A stretch of 24,233 bases of DNA from Mucidula mucida (lineage: Eukaryota > Basidiomycota > Agaricomycetes > Agaricales > Physalacriaceae): contig JADNYV010000519.1 of the NCBI GenBank assembly GCA_015501055.1, positions 1 to 24,233 of the forward strand, given 5' to 3'. The notes beneath the pieces were generated by a model. The model made no database searches. It worked only from the letters and a program-made list of their open reading frames with translations, and was not told the origin of the DNA. How positions within the stretch are numbered: position 1 is the stretch's first letter; every line of letters starts with the position of its first letter. Below, piece by piece: positions 10,729 to 22,254 of this stretch. A program made the position numbers and the translations under genes.

Positions 10729-11941
10729 TTATCTCCGTCGACGTCGCTTCTTCTCAGACTCCCCTAGCGCTTTCTTCACCCTAGCAGGAAACCTTTGTTT
10801 CGCATGACCATACCAAGGGACAGTCTCGCGCCTCGCCTGGTTCTCTACCTCCAGGACATCGAGAATAGGCATCAACTCCTCTTGAAGGATTCGCTCAAAA
10901 TCCTCGTCAGTCCACCGACAAGACCTCCACCGCTCAATGGCAGACAATCTCAAGGGGATCATAGACCCGTCCGGAAGGTCGAACTCGACGTTTTCGTAGT
11001 ATGAACGCCATTTAGGATCTGACTCCTCGAGCAGTTTGAATTCGAACTTGTACCTGCGGTTCATGAACCAGCAGGATACCTGCTTGAATGTTCTGATAAA
11101 GGCCACGGTAAATCTTTGTAGCGTTGTTTGTAGACAACAAGACGCACCGGTTGGTGAATAAGGCTATTATAGCGATCCATCGGTCGGTAGGGCTGCGCGT
11201 GATATAGTCGAAAACCGCCTCGTGGAGAGTTTTGGCGGGTCCGGAGACTGGACTATTTTCTGTGGTTTTTATTTCGCTGGCAGCGACGATGGTCTTGTCG
11301 TATTCTGCGTGAACTCGAGCGGTCGTCTTCCTTCGAGTACCCCGCGATCGTGTTTGAGAGAATTTGAATGTTTTTGCGCTCCTTTTTTGAGGTGGCGGTG
11401 GCGAAGGTGAATAAGACGTCGTCGATACATCGTTCATGGAGTCGTCAGATTTATCGGAAGGAGTACTCAGGCATCGAGGTCGAGGTGGCGGGGAAGGTGA
11501 TGCGCTGTAAGCTATCGGTTCGGGTTCGTGTGTGGGTGTGGGTGTGCGGCGAACGAGGGGTATAGACGCATCGACTGCTGTTTCGACGAGCTCCGCTTTA
11601 GATGAAGAGTCAACTGATACGTCGGCTGGGTCTACGGAGTCTTTGCTGCGGAGCTCTTCAGGCAGCTGACAGATGCGACATTGGCGGTCGACACAGCTCC
11701 AACGCCACCTCGCTACAGAGACCACCTCCAGGAGGAATCCAGGATAGTGCCTGTTCATGTCGTCGAGGGCGTAGCTGTACTCCTCCAAGTACTTATCGAG
11801 GGAGCGTATGATGCACATATCGTTGATTAGATTGACGCATATGAGTTCCTTTGCGGTACTGCGGCCATGGGTGTGTCGGGAACACGGTGGACGATCCATC
11901 GAGTTGGCTGCCAAATCGAATTTGGAGAACTCGCAGGTCAT
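10729..11941 (-). CDS. Unrecognised basic protein with Cys cluster and arginine-rich tail
   Basis: Two minus-strand exons, 11941-11148 and 11092-10729, joined by a 55-bp GT-AG intron, give 385 residues. I do not recognise the family. The N-terminal 100 residues carry a short cysteine cluster (CVDRQCRICQLPEE) after a predicted helical segment. Residues about 110-215 are rich in Ser, Pro and Thr and are probably disordered. The C-terminal part is folded-looking: VFDYITRSPTDRWIAIIALF, then QVSCWFMNRRYKFEFKLLEE. The protein ends in EKKRRRRR, a likely nuclear localisation signal. An alternative acceptor at 11114 would make a 34-bp intron and add seven residues in the same frame. The ATG at 11941 is supported by a TATA box 48 bases upstream. 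Confidence 0.65.
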
Positions 11942-12277
11942 GGTACTTGACGTGATTGTTGGTGTGGAAGAGACAGAGGATATCGTCCTTTATAAATGCG
12001 GATTCTGGGAACACGGGACTCTTTCCAAGTGCTGTAGAAGATGATCGGCAAACACCGGTGGCGTCGAGTCGTGTGTTGTGGGTCTTTTCCCATCGCAGAC
12101 TAATGAGTGAGGCTGTGTGAGTACAAGGAGGCGCTCTGATTGAAAAGCGCGAAGAGGGATGTCAAATTTCGCCAGGCGACCAACTTCATGACGGTCTGGA
12201 GAACGAGATCAAAGTTTCTTGCCAAATTGGGAAGTCATACACTTGCTCCGGACCATCAACGTCGCCGGTCACCGACG
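11942..12277. promoter_or_regulatory. Divergent promoter region between the unknown gene and SEC3
   Basis: The two flanking start codons are 336 bases apart and the genes point away from each other. Apart from the TATA box on the minus side, no motif stands out. An upstream in-frame ATG for the SEC3 frame exists at 12140, but the segment it would add has no family resemblance. Confidence 0.45.
11989..11994 (-). promoter_or_regulatory. TATA box for the gene at 10729-11941
   Basis: On the minus strand the sequence TTTATAAAGG reads toward the ATG at 11941, 48 bases away. This leaves a short leader of about 20 bases if transcription starts 25-30 bases downstream. Confidence 0.5.
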
Positions 12278-15200
12278 ATGGCAGTGGACCACCGCCCCAA
12301 AATCATTGAATCCGTGTTTTCTCGTCGAAATGCGGCTGGAGAGCTGGAGGAATCGTACGTGTCGCATGTCAAAATATGGGAGGAAGCAGAGAACAATAGC
12401 CGCAAGCCGCGGTACATTCTATTGTCTCGTGCGTACAACGCCAGTCCCAGTATGGAATCTCTCGCTGATGGCTCTCAGAGGGGTACAAGGGCAACGGATT
12501 TATCCACAAGTCGAAGCTGAATAGCAATGGATCCTTCTCCGTGGGCAAGACTTGGCGACTACCGGAACTGCGTGCCATATCGGTGACCAGCGTATGTTGC
12601 CCGTTTCTGCGCATTTTATCCGATATTCAGCCAAATTCAGACGACCAGCTTCAACATAACGCTTTCGCGGACGTACAAATGGCAGACGGAGGACGTGGAT
12701 GACCAGCATGCGTTCATCGACGCCCTAATACAGTTGTTTAATAAAGTAACTGGAGGTAATGCGACGCTGCAAGTGGATGGATTTGACGATCAGCAACGTA
12801 TGTTGTATATTCTCGGATTCTGTTGTGTTAACAATAACTGGTAGATGGTCGGCAGCGAGTACTGAGTGACTATATGCGGCCAGAGCGGACACCGTCGCCG
12901 TCGACTTCCAGGATTTCTCCGTATGCCTCTGCCCCGCGCGACGAGCGAGCGGCTCCCTCCCGGTCCTCTTCCCCCTCTCAATCTACTCGCGGTAGTAATA
13001 GTCGTCCGCCACCTTCTCGCAACCGAGCACCGTCCCCCGCATATTCCCAGGCTAGTTCACTTCCTTCTTCGAGAATGCGCTCCTCATCCCACTCATCTTC
13101 TACCGTCCGCCAATCCTTTGCCTCCACAGTCACATCCATTCCACCTCCACCTGCATCTGCTGCACCTTCCGCTCGTTCTAGTCCGAAAATCAACAGGACA
13201 ACCCCATCATCTTCTTCCGTCGATATTTCCGCGTCATTGCGCATTCCTTCCCCCGCACCGCCTCGAGAAATCACAAGAACAACGCCAGCTTCGTCCATTG
13301 ACTTGCCTGCAGCCTTAATTCCGGGAGGCCGGAATCGCTCACCCACGCTTCGCGAAATGGCCAGGACAACGCCATCATCGTCTATTGATGCGTCTTTCTC
13401 ACGCACTCCAGCGGCAGCACCTCGACCTAGACGCGATTCTTCTCCTCCATCACAACCACAACCCAGAAAACCTACGCGTGGTTTGACAATATACGATAGT
13501 GGTTCAGGTGGCCGACGAGAGCAGAACGCGAGAATATCGTATTTCGATCCAGCGAATCAAGCAATGATTGATCGGCTTATTGGAGGCGCTAATGACGCGG
13601 AAGCGGGGGAGGAGGAGAACACGCAGGCTACAATGGCCAACGTTGAAGAAATGATAGAGGGTTACGAGTGGGCAAGCGAGGATGTCTTTGGCAGAAAGAC
13701 TGCTCGCGGTGCTGCCGAATTGATTGAGGCGCGCCTCTTGGACGAACTCATGGCTTTGGAGAAGGCTAATATTCATTCATTCCTGGAATCAGACGATCGA
13801 ATAGGTGTTGTTCTGAAGTTTATGGACGAAGCTATAACAGAACTGGATAATATGGGGAGCCTTGTCTCGTCATACAAGATTCATCTCAACGTAGGGATCA
13901 ATCTACGTCGCACCCTTGTTATTCATCTTCTCCTTCTAGGCCGTCGGGGACGACATCTCGCACATCCAGTCTCAGAATCGTGGTTTACAGGTTCAAACTC
14001 AGAACCAGAAATCTCTTCTTGCCGAAATAGAAAATCTCATGGTTAGCGATAACGTGTTTGTCTTCTCAAAAGTTGACCCTCCTCTAGCAAACCGTTCAAG
14101 TCGACCAAGAGGTTCTGCGATCACTCAGTCAAGAGTCACTAGAGAAAGCTTCGAGTATCCAGCGGCTAGAGGAAGCTGCTAGCGAACTGTATAAGGCTCT
14201 ACTCGCTGGCAAAGACACAGGTACAGTATGATCGTCCTTGGCTTCCACGTATCTTACCACTATATACAGACATGGCTGCCACAATGGAACGATTACAAGA
14301 GTACCGGACACATAATGCTCAGTTCTGCAAGCGAGTCTACGACTTCTTGTCCATCATGTTTTCTGCCCAGGTCTACACATGCTCGATTTCTCTTAACTAG
14401 TCTAACAAATTTGTAGAGCAAACTTCTGTTGGCCGATAATGAGGGTATAGTCTCAGTCGAGAAACGCAGACCAACTATCGCATCGCATCGAGACTTGGAG
14501 AGCTACTTGGGTAGATATTCTGGTTTAATGTTGTATTTGAAGGAGATGGATGAGGCCATTTATGGCAGAGTCTGCGCGGTAAGGTCTTGTCGTGCAAGTT
14601 TTCTTGTGATCTCACCTGGATTACAGGCGTACTTCTCCGCTGCCAGCGATCTGCATGGCGTTCAAATGAAAGCGTTGATGTCCTCGTACATGAAGTATGT
14701 CAAGAAGTCGTCGGAAGAGGAGCTTGATCAAGGTATGTTCAGTGTGTGTCGCCCATAATGATTCTCACCAGTTGCAGGCTATTTCGCTGGAACGACGCCG
14801 AACGCCGGAAGGCCATCTGGCATGAAACGTGCTGGAACCCTCATACGTTCTCCAATGGAGGGGCGTCGAGACAAGGACAAATCAGATGGCAACTTGAAGG
14901 CCGCAGAGGTAGGCATTCATGCTTGGTAATTGATTTGTGCACTGATATCGTCCTCAGGTTCTCGATATGGTCCTATCTCAGATAGCGCCTTTGATTACTC
15001 ACGAGGACGATTTCATCACCGATTTCCTACAAATCAATGACGCCGCTTTGACCTTTGCGGACTACATGGGATTGGACAATTACTTCCGACGTCAAGCAGC
15101 TCGCAGCTCGAGAATAAGTCAGAGTACGATGAAGCTCGTTCGGGGGGCGCTCGAACTGATATTCAGCTTCCTCCCTGCGGAATTGAAGTCTTGGCTAGAC

Positions 15201-16366
15201 GAGGCCCTGGCGAAAGACAAAATGTATGTGCCTACGACTCGCTCAGGTTCTTTGTATTTAAAATGCCTACAGGCAGGTGTATGGTCTTCTTGCATGCTTG
15301 GAACGGTTTATTTCAGACACCGACGAGATGGGGGGGAACTTCTTGCTCGGTGTATTGGACAAACAGCAGATGCGATTGAAGGGTCTTCTTGATCGCCACA
15401 TCGTAAGTTCCGCTATCTGTTCCGCTTTCGTTTTTGTAACTGATTGTGGTGCAACAGAATGAGCAAATACAGATTGTCGAAGCTACCAAGCTCACGAGTA
15501 AGAAGCGTAAGGGTGTGGCGCCGTTCGTCAAGCACTTCCCGATATATATTGGACGCGTCGAGGCTCAGCTCATCGGTTTCGATGACCTGGAGATCAGGTC
15601 ACACGTTGATACCGCCTACGAGAAGATAGTTCAGACGATGTTCGAGTCCCTGAAGCAGATGGCTAAATTGGATGGTGCGGAAGGCGAGGACAAGGGTCAA
15701 CTGAACTATCACGTTATTCTCATCGGTGAGACCGTTGATACACTCCCTTGACTATGCGACTAACATTCGTTCTGCAGAGAATATGCATCACTTTGTGGCT
15801 GAAACGTCCCAGCTGGAACTTGGATCCGCCGCTGGGTTTTTGCGCAAAGCCGAGGCCATATACGATGAGAATCTCAGTGCGTACGTGAAGATTGTTCTGC
15901 GAAGACCTTTTGCGAGGATCATTGTGAGTTGTATTCCGCCTACCTATGTCGATTAAATCGCCTCATGTGCTATATCAAGGACTACTTTGAGGGCGTTGAG
16001 CGTCTACTCAAGACGACCGCGCCAACAGAGGTGGCGACGAACAGCAGCTACAATCGACATTCCCTAAAGAAAGTGGTCAAGGAATACAGCTCCAAGGACG
16101 TGCGCAAGTACATTGACGCGCTGTTCAAGCGGGTGGAGAAGCACTTTACGGAGGCGTCGGAGAAGACGACGACGGAGGAGATTGGGGGCATCGCGCCGGG
16201 GACGGTGATGGTGGGCGTGTGGAAGGCGTGCGAGGAGGAGCTGCTGAGGATCACGGAGCTGTTTGGGAAGAGGATTGCGCAGTGTTATCCGGATGCGGGT
16301 GTGGTGTTGGATTATACCCCGGGGGATGTGGAGGGTGCGTTCAGGCGCCATCGGGTTGGGTCGTAG
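12278..16366 (+). CDS. SEC3: Exocyst complex component Sec3
   Basis: Sec3 marks plasma-membrane sites for vesicle tethering as part of the eight-subunit exocyst. The 15 exons are 12278-12428, 12479-12591, 12641-12797, 12845-13890, 13940-14041, 14088-14220, 14270-14370, 14417-14578, 14627-14732, 14778-14908, 14958-15223, 15273-15402, 15458-15725, 15778-15923 and 15980-16366. They give 1132 residues with every phase consistent and no frame break. Residues about 1-140 match the Sec3 PIP2/Rho-binding PH-like domain (VFSRRNAAGELEESYVSHVK, then NGFIHKSKLNSNGSFSVGKT). A Ser/Pro/Arg-rich disordered linker of about 200 residues follows. A coiled coil comes next (SHIQSQNRGLQVQTQNQKSL), then the helical-rod exocyst domain to the C terminus. 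The start at 12278 gives an N terminus of the usual kind (MAVDHRPKIIESVFSRRN). Confidence 0.93.
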
Positions 16367-16797
16367 TGTGTGTATTTTATTAGGAACATTTGTAGCATGA
16401 GTTTGGGTGTGGACGCTTGTTCACGTTTGAAAAAGCAGAGTGCTCATGTACTGGGCGCATAGTCCAAGATGGGAGTGTTCGCCTTCACCCTGTTTGCTGG
16501 CAGCTGAGGAGGTAGCTGAGCGCTGAGCGTCCAATATGTCAGTAGCGTGCGTCGGCCTTGTAAGTTGAACCCTGGATTGACGGTGTCCAGTATGTGAGGA
16601 TAGCCAGGAGGCAGAAAGTACATTCGAAACTACTAGTCTACATTTCAACAGGATTCAAACGTCCCTTTGAATTCAGTCTATTGGGCCTTCGGGCATGTCC
16701 GAGCAGGCGAATGTCATCCTACGAAAACGTGTGTGGAATCTGCGAACATATCATTAACTGATGTGCAGATAAGTCAGAGTCTACACAGACGCGCATA
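16367..16797. other. Convergent intergenic region, 3' ends of SEC3 and the pseudokinase
   Basis: The two genes end facing each other, 431 bases apart. No coding exon or clear RNA gene is visible. Both 3' untranslated regions and polyadenylation sites should lie here. Confidence 0.5.
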
Positions 16798-18473
16798 CTA
16801 GTCAGCGCCTCTGAACCATGGAAGCTCTAGGATGTCCTGTGGGCCACCAGTCATGAAAGACGAGCAATCCAGAGTGACTGTATGACCAAGCCTCCGAGTA
16901 ATCCAGACATCTCTTAACAACGCCTCTGCGGTAATCCGACTTTCTTGAGGTTGAAAAATCAGTGAAAGAAGGTCCCGCAGAGGGTACGAGATGTTGTCGG
17001 GGATTGGCATGTTTCGATTCATAATCTATCAGAAAGTGAGCCCCGGTGCGCTGTAAACCAAAACAACACACATTGGTAAGGACATGGAGAAGGCTTCTCT
17101 TTTCGCGTTTCCAGGGATGGCCGCCCGCGATGAGCTCGAGGATGACGTTTCCGAGACTCCAAATGTCAGTACGCGCGTCGTACTCTTCCTCGTTGACCAT
17201 TTCGGGGGACCGTGCATGGTATTGGTCAGGTTTCTTGGTTATTGTATCTATACGCGTAGGAATTCAAATATAAGCAGATAAATAGAAAGGGTAAGTCACT
17301 TGCGAAGTATATCAGGAACAGTGGCACCACCAACTTCAGTGATCTTGATGCGGCCCTGGAGGCTAACCAAGATGTTTGCGCCTCTGATGTTGCGATGGAT
17401 GATCTGCCGCCCGTGTAGGTAGGTGAGACCGTGGAGGATCTGGGTTGTGATAATGGCTGCGTCGGATTCTGTCAAGCCCCCTAGGGTCTCGGCGAGAGCC
17501 TCGACGGTACCACCATTGATGAACTCCATGAACACCAGGCCTTCGTATCGCGTACGTTCATAGCCTATCAGCACATGAGTTACTATCAGTGACCGGCATA
17601 GGTAGGACAGTATCATACCAAGGAACTTGACGACATTCGGATGTTCAAGTGTCTTGAGAATCTCTGCTTCGGGAGTAGCTGCTGCAATTTTTTCCTGTTC
17701 ATAGAAACAGTGAGCTTCCGAGACCTCTATTTGATTGGATCTCTAGTAGTTACCTTGCGTGATAGAATTTTGCACGCCACAATAGACTTTAGGGGTGTGT
17801 AAACCATTGCATAGACGGAATCCGTAGTACTACTCGGCCCGAGGCCTTTCAATCGCTGGACATTTCTGCCTCCATCTGAAACCGATGAGCTTGCTGCATT
17901 GTACATCCTTTACAAGAGATGAGTAGTTTTTAGTACGCACTATAGTCGAACGCCGTACCCACGGGCCATTGTGAACTCGGCAGTTCTGTGACGAATTGGG
18001 CTTTGCGCACTGCTTCAAGCAGTTTCGAGAATATTGCACGAGAGCATCTTTCAGAGGCAATCTCGCTGCGAAGCGTCTCCCGGAGACTGGCTGTATCCTC
18101 TTCGTCGTTGTCAAGTGTACGAAGGAGGATGGCTGCGTCAGGGCGGACTCTAGTAGTACTAGTAATCAGGATCGTCTGTTGAACCCCTTCACAAACAGAC
18201 TCACGGTAAGTATCTAGCAAAGTGAAGCCACGCGCTGCCAGTGAGAGAAATGAGAACAGGGGAAAATGCAATGATGCTGGTCTGAGTACACTCACAGAAC
18301 CTCAGGGTGACGCCTGCACGTCTAAGTAGGGTAGTGTGTACGATCGAGTAAACCACATACTTGAGTAATGTTGGAGGAGACGGTGGAGTATTAAGCTCAG
18401 AGCCATCATCATTTTCCGTATCGAGAAGGTCGTGGAAGAGGATGCCATTAATTGTGTTCGTGAGTGAAGCCAT
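16798..18473 (-). CDS. MAP3K-like pseudokinase
   Basis: Minus-strand exons 18473-18361, 18313-18296, 18234-18205, 18149-17941, 17893-17754, 17694-17619, 17564-17328, 17247-17072 and 17025-16798 give about 408 residues. An N-terminal region of about 120 residues is helical and acidic (DNDEEDTASLRETLRSE). The kinase fold keeps the VAIK lysine (IVACKIL), an αC-type glutamate (EAEILKTLEHPNVVKFLG), the MEFINGG hinge and TDIWSLGNVILEL. The catalytic parts are altered: the glycine loop is weak (GLGPSSTTDSVYA), HRD-x-K reads HRNIRGAN, DFG reads EVG, and APE reads SPE. It therefore probably cannot transfer phosphate and may act as a scaffold or allosteric partner. The splice after EVG is uncertain: a 52-bp intron starting at 17299 fits size better but leaves a one-base frame mismatch. 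Confidence 0.8.
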
Positions 18474-18843
18474 GGTGAAGGTACGGTATCAGTCTTAAGA
18501 TACTGAACCAGCCGCTCCGAATTGCCAGCGTTAGGGTCCAAGTCGATCGGAACTCAAACACATGAGTGTCCAAATGAAGACGAGATGAAGGATAATGCAG
18601 AAGAGGCAAATCTATATCATACATAGGTTTCCACTTGCGATGTGAAGTCGAAAAGGAAAAAGGGAACCAGACGGTCACGTGCTGGGATACTCTGTAATTC
18701 CTGAAGCCGGCCTCAAATTCCCCACAGCACCTGTGTACAAAACTACCCATTTACCAAAACGACCACGCTAATTAAAATTAGATCTACACAATCCCAGCTA
18801 TATAGATACACTGATGCACACACAGCAAAAAAAACAAAACAAT
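18474..18843. other. Intergenic region between tandem minus-strand genes
   Basis: These 370 bases hold the 3' end of the UBE2O-like gene and the promoter of the pseudokinase gene. On the minus strand a TATATAG stretch lies near 18798-18804, too far from the start at 18473 to be a clear core promoter. No coding exon is supported. Confidence 0.4.
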
Positions 18844-21800
18844 TCAAGAAAACGACCGCGGCGGCGCATCCACCAAAGCCTGTAGTTTAGCTAATGTTCG
18901 TCCCAACGAAAGAATCCCGCCCGACGTCAACCTCGGCACAGCGAGATCCTCATCCTCCGCCATACTGGTACTGCAAGTCTGACTTTTCTCTATAAGCCTC
19001 TGAGCATCCGCAACGACCTTGCGCAGCCGCTGTTTATCGTAGTAGATGAATCTAATCTCACTCTCCAGGTCCCCGAGAGGGATCTCGAGCGCGCGCCGGA
19101 CGAATCCGCGGGAGAGCACGTACGCCTTTTCGCTGTAAAGACGGCTACACCGAGAGTTGTCAGAAACATGGGAAGGTTGAGTGTAACATCATCATTATTC
19201 ACCTATTCACGATACCCTCTTCAGTGCCCCTAAGCTTCTCGTATGCTGGCTCACAGAACCATCTGTCAAGTAGAATAAGCTCTCTACCGTCGTTCAACGA
19301 TTACAGCAGAAGACCCACGGCTCTTTGACTAGAACTAGCCCTTGTATACTCACAAAGGCTTGGAGTAGGGACGAGCGCGCAGCGCTCCATATTTCATTCT
19401 GGTCCCCAGCCCACGTCCCGAGTATGGAAAGGCAGACCTTGCCCTCTTCGTACAGATTGCTAAATTCACAACGTCGTTAATTGTTTGTACGAGTAAAAAA
19501 GCCACTTACGGATTCACGCGCCCATTCCCATTCGTCCAGCTGAGGAAATACGCTTGCGGTGGACTGTTTGGAAAATTGGAGTCAAGCAGCCAGTCAATGA
19601 CGAATGGCGCATCCTCGTATGGGGTATTGCTTGGCCCGATTATCAGCGATCGCAATAGATCAGTGCGGTCTTCATAGGTTCTAACAATGATATTATCTAC
19701 GACACGAATAGTTAGCCGTCGCACAAGAACCCGTAATTCAGGACCCTCACCTGGTAGACTTGAAGTCAAAATACGATACTCTTTTCTTAACCGTCCCAAG
19801 AACGATTTGGACGGTTGCGCCGGGGGAGACGCATAGAACGCATGATCCACGGGACAAGAAGAGAGGATGTCAAATCGCTTCCATGGCAGGTCATCAGAGT
19901 CGCCATTCGCCTGTTGAGACGGTCCGTCGTCGACATCCTGTTCAGGCAAATCCTGTGATTCCACCTTTACAAGAGGTTCCGCGTCGATTTCACCCGTAGC
20001 CATAATATCGTTCTCAGTAAGGTCGTAGACGGACGTAACATCACTTTTTTCGTCAACGTCTTCCCATTCCGTATGGTCGCCTTGGCCTAGTTCGTCCCAG
20101 AGGCCTTGAGGAGCTTCCGAATCCCAGTACTCCATCATTGCGTCTTCGTCGTCCTCATGGTGGTGATGGTGATGCTCTCCATCCCAAGGATCATCCTCGA
20201 GTTGTTCAAAAGCATCGTAAAGTTTGGTTAGGCGCTGTAGAGGGTAGGCCTGCGATGAACCGTCCGCGTGAGCCACGAGGATTGTTCCGTCTAGATTGAG
20301 CTAAAAAATGTGTTAGATGCGCGAACAAGTGCTGAGGAGAACGGCATACCCGAATGACTTCACCGATCCAAGGCACTTTGGCTCCAGTCCGCCGAGGCTG
20401 CTGCATAGAACCCTCCGCGTCCGCCTCAGCAGTTCCTCGACGCTGTGCCACATCGTTACCTAATTCCCACATTTCTCGATGCCAACCGTCGAATTGGCCA
20501 TCTGCTGGTGGCAGCTGCTTGAGCCAGGCCTCCACCTCTCCAATCTTTGGTATCCTTGGTGGGGTATACCCGTTATCTGTTCCTTCAGCGTGAACAAAAA
20601 CCACATTGCCTATCCGCACACCGAGACCGTCACTGCCCAGATGATGCTCAGCATCGGACGTGCCGTGCGTGTCCAATTCCAGCGCAGAGACTATCTCTTT
20701 TGACTGAGTATCGGGAAAATACAAGGAAGCAAGCCGATGTTCTGCATCCACAGTTTGTACGACACCTGCACGGTTACCGTCTTCTCCGCGCCATATTACG
20801 TGGTCGCCGGGCCTGACATACAGTTAATGTCTTATCCACAGACACTAGCGCAAAAACTCTTACCAACAATCATACTCGTCGGTGTTGAGATATGGTATAA
20901 GATCCACTGTCCGACATGTTTCCATTGTCCCATCCTGCCATAACACGTCGACAGTTGTCTCTGTCTCTTTGACGGCCAACATGACGACGGGCAGATTGTC
21001 ATGCATGGAATAAGGAACTTCGATAGTGCCGTCCAGTATCCTAACACGGTCACCGATGCGCATCTGAAACTCTGTACGGCCTTTTAACAGAGTCAGTTTG
21101 GATACGTCCTTTGTTGACCAAAATCTGGGGGGTCTCTGCCTCTCCTGCGCCTCACTGGAACTTAGCTTGAATGTTGTTAGTAGGACAAGACTTAGCCATG
21201 AGAGACCAACTTACGGTTTGATTGATGGCCAACCACGCAATTGCGTATACATTGCGCTTTATATCAATGACTGTATCCCGGGCGGTTCCAAGGAAGCGAT
21301 CCAAGAAGTTCTGAACGCCAGTTGATGGGGGAAGGATATTCTATAGATCAATATGTCAAACACTAATAACGCGCCAAGAGCCGCGTGAACGAACACCTCT
21401 CTCTCCGATGGAAAAATGAGAGCCAAACTCGGGGAATCGGACGAGTTCGCGGCTGGAAGTCTCGATGAGATTTTCGTCGTACAACTAGAGCACCTGTATC
21501 AATGAATCATGATTGAGGATGTCGGTGACAACTGGGATATACCTCGATTATCTGCAGGAAGAAGAATGAGATTATTGTGGCTCGAGATTGGTTGAACGCA
21601 CCTGACCGACCCAGTCATTGTAAAGAACAAAATCTCTTGTATCTGCCTCCATCGCGGGGGCAACCTGGCTCGAGTCCCACCAGCCTTCCATAGGGACTTT
21701 GGGTGATTGCATGTTCAAGCCTTCCCTTTACTTTGACGTCCACGATGACACCGGACCGAACATCATCTATGCTGCGTTTGCAAAAGTCTCCGGGCTGGAG

Positions 21801-22146
21801 TGTGCGGTCGACGAGCGTAAAGTCGCTTTCGGACAGGGTTTCGCGCGAGCTAGTATCGTTCAAGAATGTTACCCCGACTTCACCGCGCTTGAGCGGCCGC
21901 GACAGTGGGTCGTCCTCTATTATATCTTCAGCATCATGCCAGCATCTCTGTATTTATTATGTGAATATATGCGTTCAATTTGAGCGAAAAGCAACTCGCC
22001 AGAACGATACCATAGGCGTTGGGATCCCGAATCAGTTTGACGACATCTTCCTGGTAGAACTGGAATATAATGTTGAGGCGTTTAGAAACTGAACAATAAC
22101 ACGCATATATGCACCTTTGTCGCTGGCGCTGGGATTTGTTCGCCAT
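18844..22146 (-). CDS. UBE2O: UBE2O-like hybrid E2/E3 ubiquitin-conjugating enzyme
   Basis: This enzyme family takes ubiquitin from E1 and passes it to substrates without a separate E3. Minus-strand exons: 22146-22000, 21947-21602, 21551-21543, 21484-21395, 21340-21215, 21165-20864, 20812-20350, 20300-19751, 19696-19510, 19459-19319, 19262-19203 and 19144-18844, about 906 residues. The N-terminal conserved regions include [37 protein letters not shown] and [20 protein letters not shown]. An acidic linker contains six histidines in a row. The UBC fold runs from [11 protein letters not shown] through [19 protein letters not shown] to VCLSILGTW, with the catalytic cysteine at 19432-19434. A coiled C-terminal segment ([17 protein letters not shown]) follows. 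Intron 1 uses a GC donor, exon 3 has only 9 bases, and one extra base breaks the frame near 21697-21701. Confidence 0.9.
21948..21999 (-). other. GC-AG intron, UBE2O-like gene intron 1
   Basis: On the minus strand the donor is CTG|GCGAGT and the acceptor AATACAG. Only this junction joins YGIVL to RCWHDAED in the frame expected for the family. The nearby GT (GCGA|GTTGCT) gives the wrong frame at that acceptor. Confidence 0.65.
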
Positions 22147-22254
22147 GAGAAAAGGCGAGTAATCCCTTTGGTCGTGGTTGCAGGCTAAAGATGGCAGGGA
22201 TCGACCGATTGAGTCTTTGAACCATCACCATCATCCACAACGAATTCATATATC
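22147..22254. promoter_or_regulatory. Compact bidirectional promoter of the UBE2O-like and F-box genes
   Basis: Only 108 bases separate the two divergent start codons. Both promoters and both leaders must lie here or reach into the neighbouring exons. No TATA box is evident. Confidence 0.5.

Noticed and set aside
11114..11147. A 34-bp intron in the gene at 10729-11941
   Set aside because: A 55-bp intron using the acceptor at 11093 has the normal size and the same phase, so the short version was not preferred.
12866..13318. 150-residue ORF with many Leu-Pro-His residues
   Set aside because: It is the out-of-frame shadow of the Ser/Pro-rich SEC3 linker.
17908..17940. A 33-bp intron in the pseudokinase gene
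   Set aside because: The acceptor at 17894 gives a normal 47-bp intron and joins the two coding frames correctly.
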